64,000 bases of DNA from UBA974 sp002292405 (lineage in GTDB: Bacteria; Bacteroidota; Bacteroidia; Flavobacteriales_D; Sanyastnellaceae). Shown here in pieces: positions 39,083 to 47,424 of the stretch. The first letter of the stretch is position 1. Each line of letters opens with the position of its first letter. The translations under genes and the position numbers were made by a program. Under the pieces are notes generated by a model that was not told the DNA's origin, ran no database searches, and saw only the letters and a list, made by a program, of their open reading frames with translations. Location of the stretch: the NCBI GenBank assembly GCA_943842425.1, contig CALTBR010000002.1, forward strand, positions 124,001 through 188,000, read 5' to 3'.

Positions 39083-39898
39083 ATGAGTGTTCACAAAGAA
39101 GCCAAGCGAATCACCACACAGGTGTTGCACGAAATGAAGGAAAATGGTGAGCGTATCGCCATGCTAACTGCCTACGATTTTTCTATGACCCGCCTAGTGG
39201 ATCAAGCTGGAATAGATATCATCCTTGTAGGTGATAGTGCCTCGAATGTGATGGCTGGTCACGAAACGACTCTGCCGATTACGCTAGACCAAATGATATA
39301 CCATGCCTCCTCAGTTGTTCGAGCAGCGAAAAGAGCCCTTGTGGTAGTCGATTTACCTTTCGGAACATACCAAGGAAATTCTAAAGAAGCTTTGAATAGT
39401 GCAATTAGGATCATGAAAGAGAGTGGTGCTCACGCTGTAAAGTTAGAAGGAGGACGTGAGGTGAGAGAATCTATAGAGAGGATATTATCTGCTGGAATTC
39501 CCGTTATGGGGCATTTAGGTCTGACACCTCAGTCAATTTACAAGTTCGGCACTTACACAGTTAGAGCTAAGAAAGAAGAGGAAGCTCGCTTGTTAAAAGA
39601 AGATGCGCAAATGCTCAACGACATAGGTTGTTTCGCTATGGTGTTTGAGAAAATTCCTGCCAGCCTCGCTAAAGAAGTTACTGCGGCCGTTGATTGTCCT
39701 ACTATAGGCATCGGAGCCGGGGCCGATTGCGATGGACAAGTACTCGTCCTGCACGATATGCTAGGAATCACTCAAGATTTCTCTCCTCGTTTCTTGCGTC
39801 GCTATTCTGATATTGGAGACCAAATGCTTGGCGCCATCCAAAACTACGTATCAGACGTCCGCTCGCGTGACTTCCCATCTAAGGATGAGCAGTATTAA
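39083..39898 (+). CDS. panB: 3-methyl-2-oxobutanoate hydroxymethyltransferase
   Basis: 271 residues from the ATG at 39083; the frame is open from 39029 but that part overlaps the antiporter gene. First committed step of pantothenate (CoA) synthesis: transfer of a hydroxymethyl group to 2-oxoisovalerate. Conserved blocks are MLTAYDFSMTRLVDQAGID, VGDSASNVMAGHETTLPIT, VKLEGG and PVMGHLGLTPQS, with CPTIGIGAG near the end. Confidence 0.93.
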   Translation: MSVHKEAKRITTQVLHEMKENGERIAMLTAYDFSMTRLVDQAGIDIILVGDSASNVMAGHETTLPITLDQMIYHASSVVRAAKRALVVVDLPFGTYQGNSKEALNSAIRIMKESGAHAVKLEGGREVRESIERILSAGIPVMGHLGLTPQSIYKFGTYTVRAKKEEEARLLKEDAQMLNDIGCFAMVFEKIPASLAKEVTAAVDCPTIGIGAGADCDGQVLVLHDMLGITQDFSPRFLRRYSDIGDQMLGAIQNYVSDVRSRDFPSKDEQY

Positions 39899-40694
39899 AA
39901 AAAAGAGCTTTGATTCGAAGCGAAAGAACGCTTCCCGAAAGTTCGTACGTAAACCTAAGAAGCCCATTGTCATGAGTACAGCTTCTACTCTCCAAGTTCT
40001 TTACGAGGACAATCATATTATCGCAGTAAATAAACGATCGAGTGATATTATTCAGGGAGATGGAAAAGGTGATATGTCATTGTGCGAGGTCGTTGCCGAA
40101 TACGTTGCTAAGAAATACTCAAAACCGGGCAAAGCCTTTATCGGAACTGTACATCGACTCGACCGCCCAGTTAGTGGAGTAATCCTTTACGCAAAGACCT
40201 CGAAAGCACTCTCTCGCCTGACCACAATGTTTCGCCATAGAGAAATACAAAAAACATATTGGGCAGTGGTAAAGCCCACGATCAACCCGCCAGAAGATCA
40301 CATCGTCAATTACCTTAAGAAGAACTCCAAACTAAATAAAAGCTACGCACACTCACGCCCCGGTGACGATAGAAAAGAAGCCGAGCTTATGTACAAGGTA
40401 CTAGGCCAAAGCGATCACTACACCTTCGTTGAAGTTCTGCCTAAATCTGGACGTCACCATCAAATTCGTGTCACATTAGCATCCCTTGGCTCGCCCATCA
40501 AAGGTGATGTAAAGTATGGAGCTAGAGACATTAATGACAATGCTTCGGTGCACCTTCACGCGCGCCGAATAGACTTCATTCACCCAGTAAAACAAGAAGC
40601 CATAACCATCATCGCTCCTCCTCAAGAAGATCAACTTTGGGATGAATTTATAGCCTTAGATTTAAAGCTACAGAAATTGCTTAACAAGAAGTAA
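39885..40694 (+). CDS. RluA-family pseudouridine synthase
   Basis: 269 residues from the ATG at 39885, which overlaps the panB end by 14 nt and gives a Lys/Arg-rich leader (KKKSFDSKRKNASRKFVRK). An ATG at 39972 would begin just before the catalytic domain and is the alternative. The catalytic motif HRLDRPVSGVILYAKT has the invariant Asp. Further conserved blocks are EIQKTYWAVV and PKSGRHHQIRVTLASLGSP. It isomerises uridine in RNA; the site modified is not deducible. No S4 domain is seen. Confidence 0.88.
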   Translation: MSSIKKKSFDSKRKNASRKFVRKPKKPIVMSTASTLQVLYEDNHIIAVNKRSSDIIQGDGKGDMSLCEVVAEYVAKKYSKPGKAFIGTVHRLDRPVSGVILYAKTSKALSRLTTMFRHREIQKTYWAVVKPTINPPEDHIVNYLKKNSKLNKSYAHSRPGDDRKEAELMYKVLGQSDHYTFVEVLPKSGRHHQIRVTLASLGSPIKGDVKYGARDINDNASVHLHARRIDFIHPVKQEAITIIAPPQEDQLWDEFIALDLKLQKLLNKK

Positions 40695-40753
40695 CAAAGG
40701 TTACTTGGGGGTGGACAAAGATGAGGTAAATTTGGGATTCATAAAACAAAAAC

Positions 40754-41713
40754 ATGAGTACTCAAGAACACGTAAATTGCCTCATCATTGGATCGGGCCC
40801 ATCAGGATTCACGGCAGCTATATATGCTGCCCGTGCTGACATGAAACCAGTCTTATACCAAGGGCAACAGCCTGGAGGACAACTCATGGAAACCACCGAA
40901 GTGGATAACTTTCCTGGGTACCCAGATGGGGTAAACGGACCTCAGATGATGATGGACTTAGAGGCTCAGGCGAAGAGATTCGAAACAGACGTAAGGTCAG
41001 GTTGGGTTAATAAGGTGGACTTCTCGGGTGAACTGAAGAAGGTATGGGTTGGAGATGGAGATGACGCCATTGAGATTCACGCAAATACAGTCATTATTTC
41101 AACTGGTGCCTCTGCTAAGTGGCTAGGGTTAGAAAACGAGATTAGACTTAGGGATATAGGTGGGGGAGTAAGTGCTTGTGCGGTTTGTGACGGATTCTTT
41201 TATAGAGGGCAAGACGTGGTGATAGTAGGTGCTGGAGACTCTGCATGCGAAGAGGCTTCATACTTAGCTAAGCTTTGCAATAAAGTAACGATGTTTGTTC
41301 GTCGTGATCAGATGCGCGCCTCTAAAGCGATGCAACACAGAGTAAACTCATTAGATAACATTGAAGTAATGTATAACACTGAAACTGTTGACATTCTTGG
41401 GGCTGATGGAGTAGAAGGCGTTCGATATCGAAATAATGTTAATGGTGAAGAATCAGACATTACTGTTACTGGTTTCTTTGTTGCAATAGGGCATATACCT
41501 AACACAGCCATGCTCAAGGGTTGGGTAAATCTAGACGAGCAAGGATATATCATCCAAGCAATGCCAGGCACATCACATACAAATGCAGAAGGTGTGTTCT
41601 GGGCTGGAGACTGTGGGGATAAGATTTACAAGCAAGCTGTAACGGCGGCTGGATCTGGATGCATTGCAGCCCTTGATGCTGAGAAATATTTGGCTGATAA
41701 AGGGATACATTAA
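40754..41713 (+). CDS. trxB: Thioredoxin reductase
   Basis: 319 residues, the standard low-molecular-weight form. The FAD motif GSGPSGFTAAIYAARA is at about 10-25, the redox pair CAVC at about 140-143, the NADPH motif GAGDSACEEASYLAKL at about 158-173, and a C-terminal FWAGDCGD. It passes electrons from NADPH to thioredoxin in the cytoplasm. Confidence 0.95.
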   Translation: MSTQEHVNCLIIGSGPSGFTAAIYAARADMKPVLYQGQQPGGQLMETTEVDNFPGYPDGVNGPQMMMDLEAQAKRFETDVRSGWVNKVDFSGELKKVWVGDGDDAIEIHANTVIISTGASAKWLGLENEIRLRDIGGGVSACAVCDGFFYRGQDVVIVGAGDSACEEASYLAKLCNKVTMFVRRDQMRASKAMQHRVNSLDNIEVMYNTETVDILGADGVEGVRYRNNVNGEESDITVTGFFVAIGHIPNTAMLKGWVNLDEQGYIIQAMPGTSHTNAEGVFWAGDCGDKIYKQAVTAAGSGCIAALDAEKYLADKGIH

Positions 41714-41736
41714 TCTCTTCTGACGCAGATAATAAA

Positions 41737-42498
41737 ATGAAACATATCAAAAGCCTTGCATTTGTTGTAGCAGGGCTTTTTTACGTCCAAGATTTTTCTT
41801 GCCAAAGTATACCCGATCATAATCAAGACAATAGTCGAAAATATTCGAAAAATGAGTTGCTCGGCCAAATCAATCCTGCTCCTCCCCTCTTTTCCGAGGT
41901 GCCAATCATTTACGCTTCTCGCTCAGGGATACTTCTTCGCACAGAAGTTTTAAATGCATTTAACGATCTTCAAAAGGCTGCAGCAGATGAAGATATAGAG
42001 CTCATCATACTCAGTGGTACTCGAACATTTTCACACCAAAAGTCTATCTGGGAACGTAAATGGGAGCGTCCAAGGTATATGGGTTGGGCAGATCTAGAAA
42101 AGACCCGCGATATATTATCTTATAGTTCAATGCCGGGAACATCACGCCATCATTGGGGTACTGATTTAGATTTAAATTCTCTAGAAAACGATTACTTCAA
42201 TTCGGGTGAAGGATTAAAAGTTCACGATTTTCTAGTTAGATGTGCTTCAGACTTTGGTTTCTACCAAGTATATACTGAAAAGATTGAGGGTTACAATACA
42301 ATATCTCGTACCGGATACGAAGAAGAAAAATGGCACTGGTCTTATTTACCTATCGCAAATGAAATGCTCGAAGAATATAATTATTTAATCTCTACTGAAG
42401 ACATCGATGGTTTTAAAGGTTCTAGCACAGCAGACTCACTTAAGATAATTATCAACTACGTCAACGGTATTTTGATACCCAAGTCACACCTACCTTAA
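41737..42498 (+). CDS. M15-family D-alanyl-D-alanine carboxypeptidase-like peptidase
   Basis: 253 residues with an N-terminal signal (about 1-22, ending QDFSCQS). The M15B/VanY fold is shown by SGTRTFSHQKSIWERKW, the zinc ligands in PGTSRHHWGTDLDLN and the distal EEEKWHWSYLP. It probably trims peptidoglycan stem peptides in the periplasm. It sits 23 bp after trxB and 7 bp before the EamA gene. Confidence 0.87.
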   Translation: MKHIKSLAFVVAGLFYVQDFSCQSIPDHNQDNSRKYSKNELLGQINPAPPLFSEVPIIYASRSGILLRTEVLNAFNDLQKAAADEDIELIILSGTRTFSHQKSIWERKWERPRYMGWADLEKTRDILSYSSMPGTSRHHWGTDLDLNSLENDYFNSGEGLKVHDFLVRCASDFGFYQVYTEKIEGYNTISRTGYEEEKWHWSYLPIANEMLEEYNYLISTEDIDGFKGSSTADSLKIIINYVNGILIPKSHLP

Positions 42499-42505
42499 GC
42501 TCCAT

Positions 42506-43375
42506 ATGTCTGAGAGAATAAAGAATCTAATACTAATGCACTTCGTCGTGCTCATTTTCGGTTTTACCGGAATTTTAGGTAAGCTAATAACTATTGAAGC
42601 TGTACCTCTGGTATTTTGGAGAACTGCAATTGGTGCTGCTACAATTTATTTGTGGCTTAAACTACGGAATAAAGTAACTAATAAATCATGGGCCACTATA
42701 GCAAAGCTATGTGGTGTAGGTATATTAATAGCCATACATTGGGTGACATTTTTTGCTTCAATAAAAGCCAGTAACGTCAGCATAGCTCTTACTATGCTTG
42801 CTGTAAGCCCTATGTTTGTTGGGTTTATCGAACCATTTTTTTTTCGAAGAAAAATTGATCCAAAAGAAATCTTTATAGCCTCTGTTGTTATTGTGGGTGT
42901 AGCTATAACTTTAAAATTTAGTAGCGGATACGAATGGGGCGTTTTCCTAGGACTCATATCTGCATTCTTTGCCTCTTTATTTGCAACAATAAACGGTGTT
43001 CTGGTAAAGGAATACGACGCAAGTAATATTTCATTGGTAGAATTATTCTTTGCGAGTTTAGTGATTTTTCTTTTTATGGCTGTTCGAGGTGAAGTAGGGT
43101 TGGAATTGATCGCTATCGATATTATGGATTGGGTATACATTATAATCTTAGCGGTAGTTGCCACATCATTTGCTTTCATCGCGTTTACACACGTTATGAA
43201 AGTTTTCACTCCCTTTACAACTACTGTAGCCATCAATCTAGAACCTATATACTCTATAATACTAGCAGTTTTAATCTTCGGAGAAGAAGAAATTATGGGC
43301 GTACAATTTTACATTGGCGCCACCTTAATCATAGGAGCTATTATTATTAATACTATCTTAAAAGAAAAGAAATAG
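42506..43375 (+). CDS. EamA/DMT-family transporter
   Basis: 289 residues with ten predicted membrane helices in two EamA repeats (first about 6-135, second about 145-285). Typical positions are FRTAIGAATIYLWL, SIKASNVSIALTML and TTVAINLEPIYSIILAVLIFGE. The substrate is unknown; the family exports metabolites or amino acids. Confidence 0.87.
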   Translation: MSERIKNLILMHFVVLIFGFTGILGKLITIEAVPLVFWRTAIGAATIYLWLKLRNKVTNKSWATIAKLCGVGILIAIHWVTFFASIKASNVSIALTMLAVSPMFVGFIEPFFFRRKIDPKEIFIASVVIVGVAITLKFSSGYEWGVFLGLISAFFASLFATINGVLVKEYDASNISLVELFFASLVIFLFMAVRGEVGLELIAIDIMDWVYIIILAVVATSFAFIAFTHVMKVFTPFTTTVAINLEPIYSIILAVLIFGEEEIMGVQFYIGATLIIGAIIINTILKEKK

Positions 43376-43450
43376 TAATAAGGGAGAGGTTTTCGATACG
43401 ATTCCCTTTAGTTTATCAATCTTAACTGATGTGCGTATTACATTGCAGTC

Positions 43451-43966
43451 ATGAAAATAATCATTCCAGAATACAAGATCGAAAGAAGAGTTAGGGCGAT
43501 GGCGCATAAATTATCCGATGAACATAAATTGTCAGGGAATGATAAGACTCCAGTCATGATTTGTGTTTTGAATGGGGCCTTTATTTTCTTTTCTGATTTA
43601 GTAAAAGATATGGGTATAGAAATCGAAGTCGATTTCATTCGCGCAAAATCTTACAGTGGTATGGATAACTCACGAGGTGTGACATTTACGAAAGAAATAG
43701 AATCTGATCTCAATGGGAAGAGAGTTTACATCGTTGACGATATGGTTGACACAGGAAAAACGATGAATGCAGTTTTGGATAAAGTAAAAGCATTAAATCC
43801 CTCAGAAGTTAAGGTTGTAACTCTGGTTGATAGGAAATCTGGAACTTTTAAAGTTGACTACACGTGCTTTCCAGATATGGGTGAAGAGTGGTTTGTGGGA
43901 TATGGGTTCGACCTAGATGGCCTGCGTAGAAATTACCGAAATATTTATGACTCGAAGAGTAAATAG
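43451..43966 (+). CDS. hpt: Hypoxanthine phosphoribosyltransferase
   Basis: 171 residues. Purine salvage: hypoxanthine or guanine plus PRPP gives IMP or GMP. The PRPP loop VYIVDDMVDTGKTM (about 96-109) is exact. ICVLNGAFIFFSDLV and KSYSGMDNSRG match the family, and the tail has FVGYGFDLDGLRRNY. Confidence 0.92.
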   Translation: MKIIIPEYKIERRVRAMAHKLSDEHKLSGNDKTPVMICVLNGAFIFFSDLVKDMGIEIEVDFIRAKSYSGMDNSRGVTFTKEIESDLNGKRVYIVDDMVDTGKTMNAVLDKVKALNPSEVKVVTLVDRKSGTFKVDYTCFPDMGEEWFVGYGFDLDGLRRNYRNIYDSKSK

Positions 43967-43988
43967 CTATGTTAATTTGCGTGGATTC

Positions 43989-44050
43989 GATATGCCGAGG
44001 CTTAAACTAGAGGGTATGCCAAGGCTTTAAATCATAATAGTCTTATCTTA
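43989..44050 (+). promoter_or_regulatory. Repeated upstream box (two copies) and -7 element of the CotH gene
   Basis: GATATGCCGAGGCT at 43989-44002 and GGTATGCCAAGGCT at 44013-44026. The second is followed after 17 nt by TATCTTA (44044-44050) and the TTG start at 44070. The same box precedes the genes at 46125, 46724 and 47425. It occupies the position where a -33 element would be, so either an alternative sigma factor or an activator could read it. Confidence 0.5.
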
Positions 44051-44069
44051 CAAGTCTAAATCTAAGACT

Positions 44070-45956
44070 TTGAGATATTTCATTACTTCTTTAGCTTTTT
44101 TATTGACTGGTTCCTTTTCATCTCAGGTGTTGACGTTGTTTGATCCCCAAACCTTGTACGATGAAGATGGTGGTCTTTTCGACCCGACTGTAGTCAGAGA
44201 GTTGCATATTAACTTTGAGAATGATGACTACCACAACATCTTGACGGAAGGATTTTTCAATACTCCTTCTATGAGAATCCCAGCTTCTGTAACCTTCAAT
44301 GGGGCGACACTTGATAGCGTAGGTGTTCGATATAAAGGCAATTCAACATTCTGCCTGCCAACCCAACAAAACAATGTCAAGGTTCCATATAATCTCGATA
44401 TGAATTACTGGATATCTGGACAAAAGCTGATGGACTATAACAAAGTCAAGTTGGCAAATGCCTGGCTAGATCCTACGTATTGCAAGGAATATATCGCTAG
44501 CCGCATCTATAGAAAATACTTACCTACACCAGAAATAAATCTAATAGCGCTACATTCTCAAGGAAACTACACGGGCCTTTATGTAAATACAGAATCGATC
44601 AACAAGCAATTTTTAGAGAAGCATTTTGGTGAAGATGAGGGAGTGCTTTTTAAATGTGATGGGGCAGGGGTGTTTTGTGATGAAAATGGAAATGGGACAG
44701 AAGGAGGGACACCCTCTTTAGCGCATTTGGGTTCAGATTCCACGAGTTATTATGACAGTTACACGATAAAATCTGAGCATGGTTGGGAAGAGTTGATGAA
44801 TCTTATTTCTACGTTAGAATTTACTCCTGAAAATATTGAGGATGTAATCAACATGGACAGAGTTATGTGGGCGATGGCTGTAAATACCGTGACGAATAAC
44901 CTAGACACTTACAATGGCTATTACGTTCACAATTACTACCTATACCAAGATGTAGAAGGTAGATTTCAAATGATACCTTGGGATTTAGACAATACGTTTG
45001 GGGGTGCTATAATGGGGTTCAGTTTTTTCAGCCCAAACGACATTTATCATTTCGATCCTTTTTTTGGAGGTTGGGATAATTCTGACTACAGACCTTTGAT
45101 AGATTTAATTTACAACACTCCGATGTATAGAAAACAATATATCGCCCACATCAAAACGGTTATGGAGGAGTCGATGAATCAAGATGAAATCGCACAAGAA
45201 ATAAGTTCACTGCAGGATATCGCCTCTTCTTATGCCTCAAATGATTCAAATGGATTGTTCAGTATGGAAAACTATACTTCAAATGTGCAAGAGGCTTTCT
45301 GGTCCACTGGGTTCAATTGGGGGTTTGCCGGGATATTGAGTACCATCGAAGAAAGAATGGCATTTTTATCATCCCATGCGGAAATAGATGTTCCAGCTCC
45401 CATCTTAGGGAACCTAAGTATTGTAAATGGAGTCGCACATATTACAGCGTATGATGCAGATGAGATTCAATTGCGCTGGACCACAAATTCAATTGCCAGT
45501 AATTTTCAATCTACAGTGATGGTGGATGACGGTACCCAAGGAGATGAATTCGCCTCCGATGGTGTTTTTTCTATCCCTATGCCAAATGAAGATGGAGCCG
45601 ATATTAAATTTTATATCAGAGCCACCAACTCCGAAGCGATGTCGCTTTCACCCGCCAGAGCAGAGTATGAATATTATATCTATGGGAATACAATTGGTGT
45701 TAGCGACCCCTATTTTTACACTACAACAAATGAGGTTGTATGGGAGATAGCTCCTAACCCTGCATCAAATTCATTTGCACTAACAAATTGTCCCTTAAAT
45801 ACAAATTTTACCATTTTAGATTTTCAAGGTAGAGAAATCTTGAATGATCTATGGGCGGGACACCCCATAGATATTAGTGAATTTTCTACTGGAGTCTATC
45901 TCGTCAAGGTTAATTTACCCACCGTGCAATCAACTAAAAAATTGGTTATAAGGTAA
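44070..45956 (+). CDS. CotH-family protein with T9SS type A sorting domain
   Basis: 628 residues. The start is TTG at 44070, supported by alignment of its leader and MRYF start with the genes at 155 and 47425. A signal peptide (about 1-19, ending SFSSQ) is followed by a CotH kinase-like domain (about 45-440) with SVGVRYKGNSTF, LANAWLDPTYCKEYIASRIY, GLYVNTESINKQFLEKHFG and FQMIPWDLDNTFGG, then a beta-rich region. The last ~70 residues are a T9SS type A domain (IAPNPASNSFALTNCPL ... GVYLVKV). CotH proteins phosphorylate proteins in spore coats; here a secreted kinase acting on surface proteins is inferred. Confidence 0.87.
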   Translation: MRYFITSLAFLLTGSFSSQVLTLFDPQTLYDEDGGLFDPTVVRELHINFENDDYHNILTEGFFNTPSMRIPASVTFNGATLDSVGVRYKGNSTFCLPTQQNNVKVPYNLDMNYWISGQKLMDYNKVKLANAWLDPTYCKEYIASRIYRKYLPTPEINLIALHSQGNYTGLYVNTESINKQFLEKHFGEDEGVLFKCDGAGVFCDENGNGTEGGTPSLAHLGSDSTSYYDSYTIKSEHGWEELMNLISTLEFTPENIEDVINMDRVMWAMAVNTVTNNLDTYNGYYVHNYYLYQDVEGRFQMIPWDLDNTFGGAIMGFSFFSPNDIYHFDPFFGGWDNSDYRPLIDLIYNTPMYRKQYIAHIKTVMEESMNQDEIAQEISSLQDIASSYASNDSNGLFSMENYTSNVQEAFWSTGFNWGFAGILSTIEERMAFLSSHAEIDVPAPILGNLSIVNGVAHITAYDADEIQLRWTTNSIASNFQSTVMVDDGTQGDEFASDGVFSIPMPNEDGADIKFYIRATNSEAMSLSPARAEYEYYIYGNTIGVSDPYFYTTTNEVVWEIAPNPASNSFALTNCPLNTNFTILDFQGREILNDLWAGHPIDISEFSTGVYLVKVNLPTVQSTKKLVIR

Positions 45957-46031
45957 AGGGTAGATAATTGGATTTGAGCCTGCTTTACATGGCACAATAA
46001 AAGGCCTTGCTTGCGCAAGACCTTTTAGTTT
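45957..46031 (+). repeat. Degenerate tRNA-His 3' end and duplicated terminator
   Basis: 45957-45981 matches the tRNA-His 3' end at 51288-51312 in 20 of 25 positions (GGGTAGATAATTGGATTTGA versus GGGTGGATAATGGGATTTGA). Positions 45988-46031 repeat the tRNA-His terminator region 51240-51282 almost exactly (ATGGCACAATAAA, then CCTTGCTTGCGCAAG). The hairpin can act in both directions and probably ends the CotH transcript. Confidence 0.7.
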
Positions 46032-46068
46032 TATTTAGTGCACAGCGCTACTTAGTTTAAAACTTTCA

Positions 46069-46110
46069 GATATGCCGAAGCTATACTAACTTGCATCAAA
46101 TTTATTTTCT
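46069..46110 (+). promoter_or_regulatory. Repeated upstream box of the gene at 46125
   Basis: GATATGCCGAAGCT at 46069-46082, with a TATTTTCT -7-like sequence at 46103-46110. The preceding ~35 nt (from 46034) also align with 47336-47367, so a ~48-nt element is shared. Confidence 0.45.
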
Positions 46111-46124
46111 ATAACTTATACAAC

Positions 46125-46583
46125 ATGGACGCACTAGTACTAATTGCTACAATACCTGTTTTTATATCCTTATACGGTGTAATAAAGAAACAAAGATTCT
46201 TCTTTTTGCTTGGATACTTTTTATTTTCTTTTCTTGTTATTCCTGATGAGATTTCCAGATACATTGATAGCCCAGACATTTCTCATTTATTATTTGCAAC
46301 AGTTTTTGGACTTCAAGCTATTTTAACTTTTCCAAATAAACTAAATTATGATGGTACAAAAGTTTTTAAGTCTTTTGGAATAAAGACAATGTTATCTCTG
46401 TTTCTAATCAATACTATAGCTGTATTATTAATCAATCTTCATCCAGAGTCATTAGTAGATGATGTTCAAAATAATGGACAGACACTAAACATTGCCATGA
46501 TTATTCATGGAGTTTTTGCATTGATACCAGTAATCGGTTGCTATCTAATGTTATCAAACAAAATGGAGGTAAGGTCCAACTAA
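46125..46583 (+). CDS. Small integral membrane protein, unknown
   Basis: 152 residues, not recognised. Four to five hydrophobic helices: about 3-20, 24-42, 59-70, 84-104 and 122-142. There are no catalytic motifs, no cysteine clusters and no signal cleavage site. It is preceded by the shared upstream box at 46069 and is markedly AT-rich, like the next gene, which fits a horizontally acquired islet. Confidence 0.6.
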   Translation: MDALVLIATIPVFISLYGVIKKQRFFFLLGYFLFSFLVIPDEISRYIDSPDISHLLFATVFGLQAILTFPNKLNYDGTKVFKSFGIKTMLSLFLINTIAVLLINLHPESLVDDVQNNGQTLNIAMIIHGVFALIPVIGCYLMLSNKMEVRSN

Positions 46584-46677
46584 ACAATTGTAATTGGGAA
46601 TACACCATCCCTATCCTTCACTTACTTTGACATTAGGTTATGTGCGTAGTTTAGAAATATCTTCTTTAAAAACTTAA

Positions 46678-46691
46678 GATATGCCTAGGCT
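46678..46691 (+). promoter_or_regulatory. Repeated upstream box of the gene at 46724
   Basis: GATATGCCTAGGCT, whose core GCCTAGGC is a perfect 8-bp palindrome. It differs by one base from the box at 47368. The -7 region is unclear. The leader shortly before the ATG resembles those of the genes at 44070 and 47425. Confidence 0.4.
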
Positions 46692-46723
46692 TTGATGCAC
46701 CTTAAAGATTCAAAATCAAAGAC

Positions 46724-47143
46724 ATGAGACTTCTACTTACTGCTTTAGCTTGTTTGGTTAGTGTGAGTATGTTTGGGCAAACAAACACGTCTGAAATTCA
46801 ACATTGTATAGCAGAAAATCAAATGTCTCTAGATAAGATTAATCCAAATAACAGATATCAAAATCGTAGACAGATTCAAACAACCTGTGCAAAAGAAGAT
46901 TTTATGATTTTACTAAAACAATATGATCTAACCTGTATCCAAATTCTAGTAGATCATTTTTATTGCGACATCTGTTTTAATGCGAATGAAAATAGCATAA
47001 CATCTTATGATGGAAGAAAATTTCATATTGAACATACATTACCAATAGAAATAACTAATGAATGCCTTTATCTAATGGCAAACATGAGAATGGGTTTAAA
47101 TGAATATTCAAAATTTATAAATTTTCAAAAATCAAACTATTAG
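46724..47143 (+). CDS. Small secreted protein, unknown
   Basis: 139 residues, not recognised. The signal peptide (MRLLLTALACLVSVSMFGQ) ends with the usual Bacteroidota Q at +1. The mature part has five cysteines, including CDIC. No sorting domain. Its N-terminus and leader resemble those of the neighbouring surface proteins, suggesting co-regulation. AT-rich, like the gene at 46125. Confidence 0.6.
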   Translation: MRLLLTALACLVSVSMFGQTNTSEIQHCIAENQMSLDKINPNNRYQNRRQIQTTCAKEDFMILLKQYDLTCIQILVDHFYCDICFNANENSITSYDGRKFHIEHTLPIEITNECLYLMANMRMGLNEYSKFINFQKSNY

Positions 47144-47257
47144 TGGGGTGAAGGTTCTTCTAGAGTAAGCAGTAAATGATTTGTTATTGATACTTAGCAA
47201 CTTATGAACTGGTTGTGAGTAATAATTGTTAGATGAATAGACTTTAAGAACAAACTT

Positions 47258-47317
47258 CTAAGAATCTTTCTCAGCTTTCTCTGTAAGTATCATCTCAATA
47301 TACTCGTCTAAGCCTTT
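47258..47317 (-). pseudogene. Short C-terminal gene remnant (copy 1)
   Basis: The minus strand reads KGLDEYIEMILTEKAEKDS-stop for 19 codons, preceded by an in-frame stop. The same sequence with few changes recurs at 50750-50868. The parent family is not recognised. It lies in the 281-bp gap before the gene at 47425; apart from it and the box at 47368 nothing else is seen there. Confidence 0.5.
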
Positions 47318-47367
47318 CTAGTCTAGCTGTTACTTAGTGCGTAGCACTTCTTAGTCTTAAACTCTCG

Positions 47368-47405
47368 GATATGCCGAGGCTATAAACCTGAATAGCTGTA
47401 TCTTG
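47368..47405 (+). promoter_or_regulatory. Repeated upstream box and -7 element of the gene at 47425
   Basis: GATATGCCGAGGCT (47368-47381), a 17-nt spacer and TATCTTG (47399-47405), then the ATG at 47425. The region 47390-47440 aligns closely with 119-170, upstream of the repeat protein at 155. Confidence 0.55.
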
Positions 47406-47424
47406 TAATTCCAAATTATAAACT

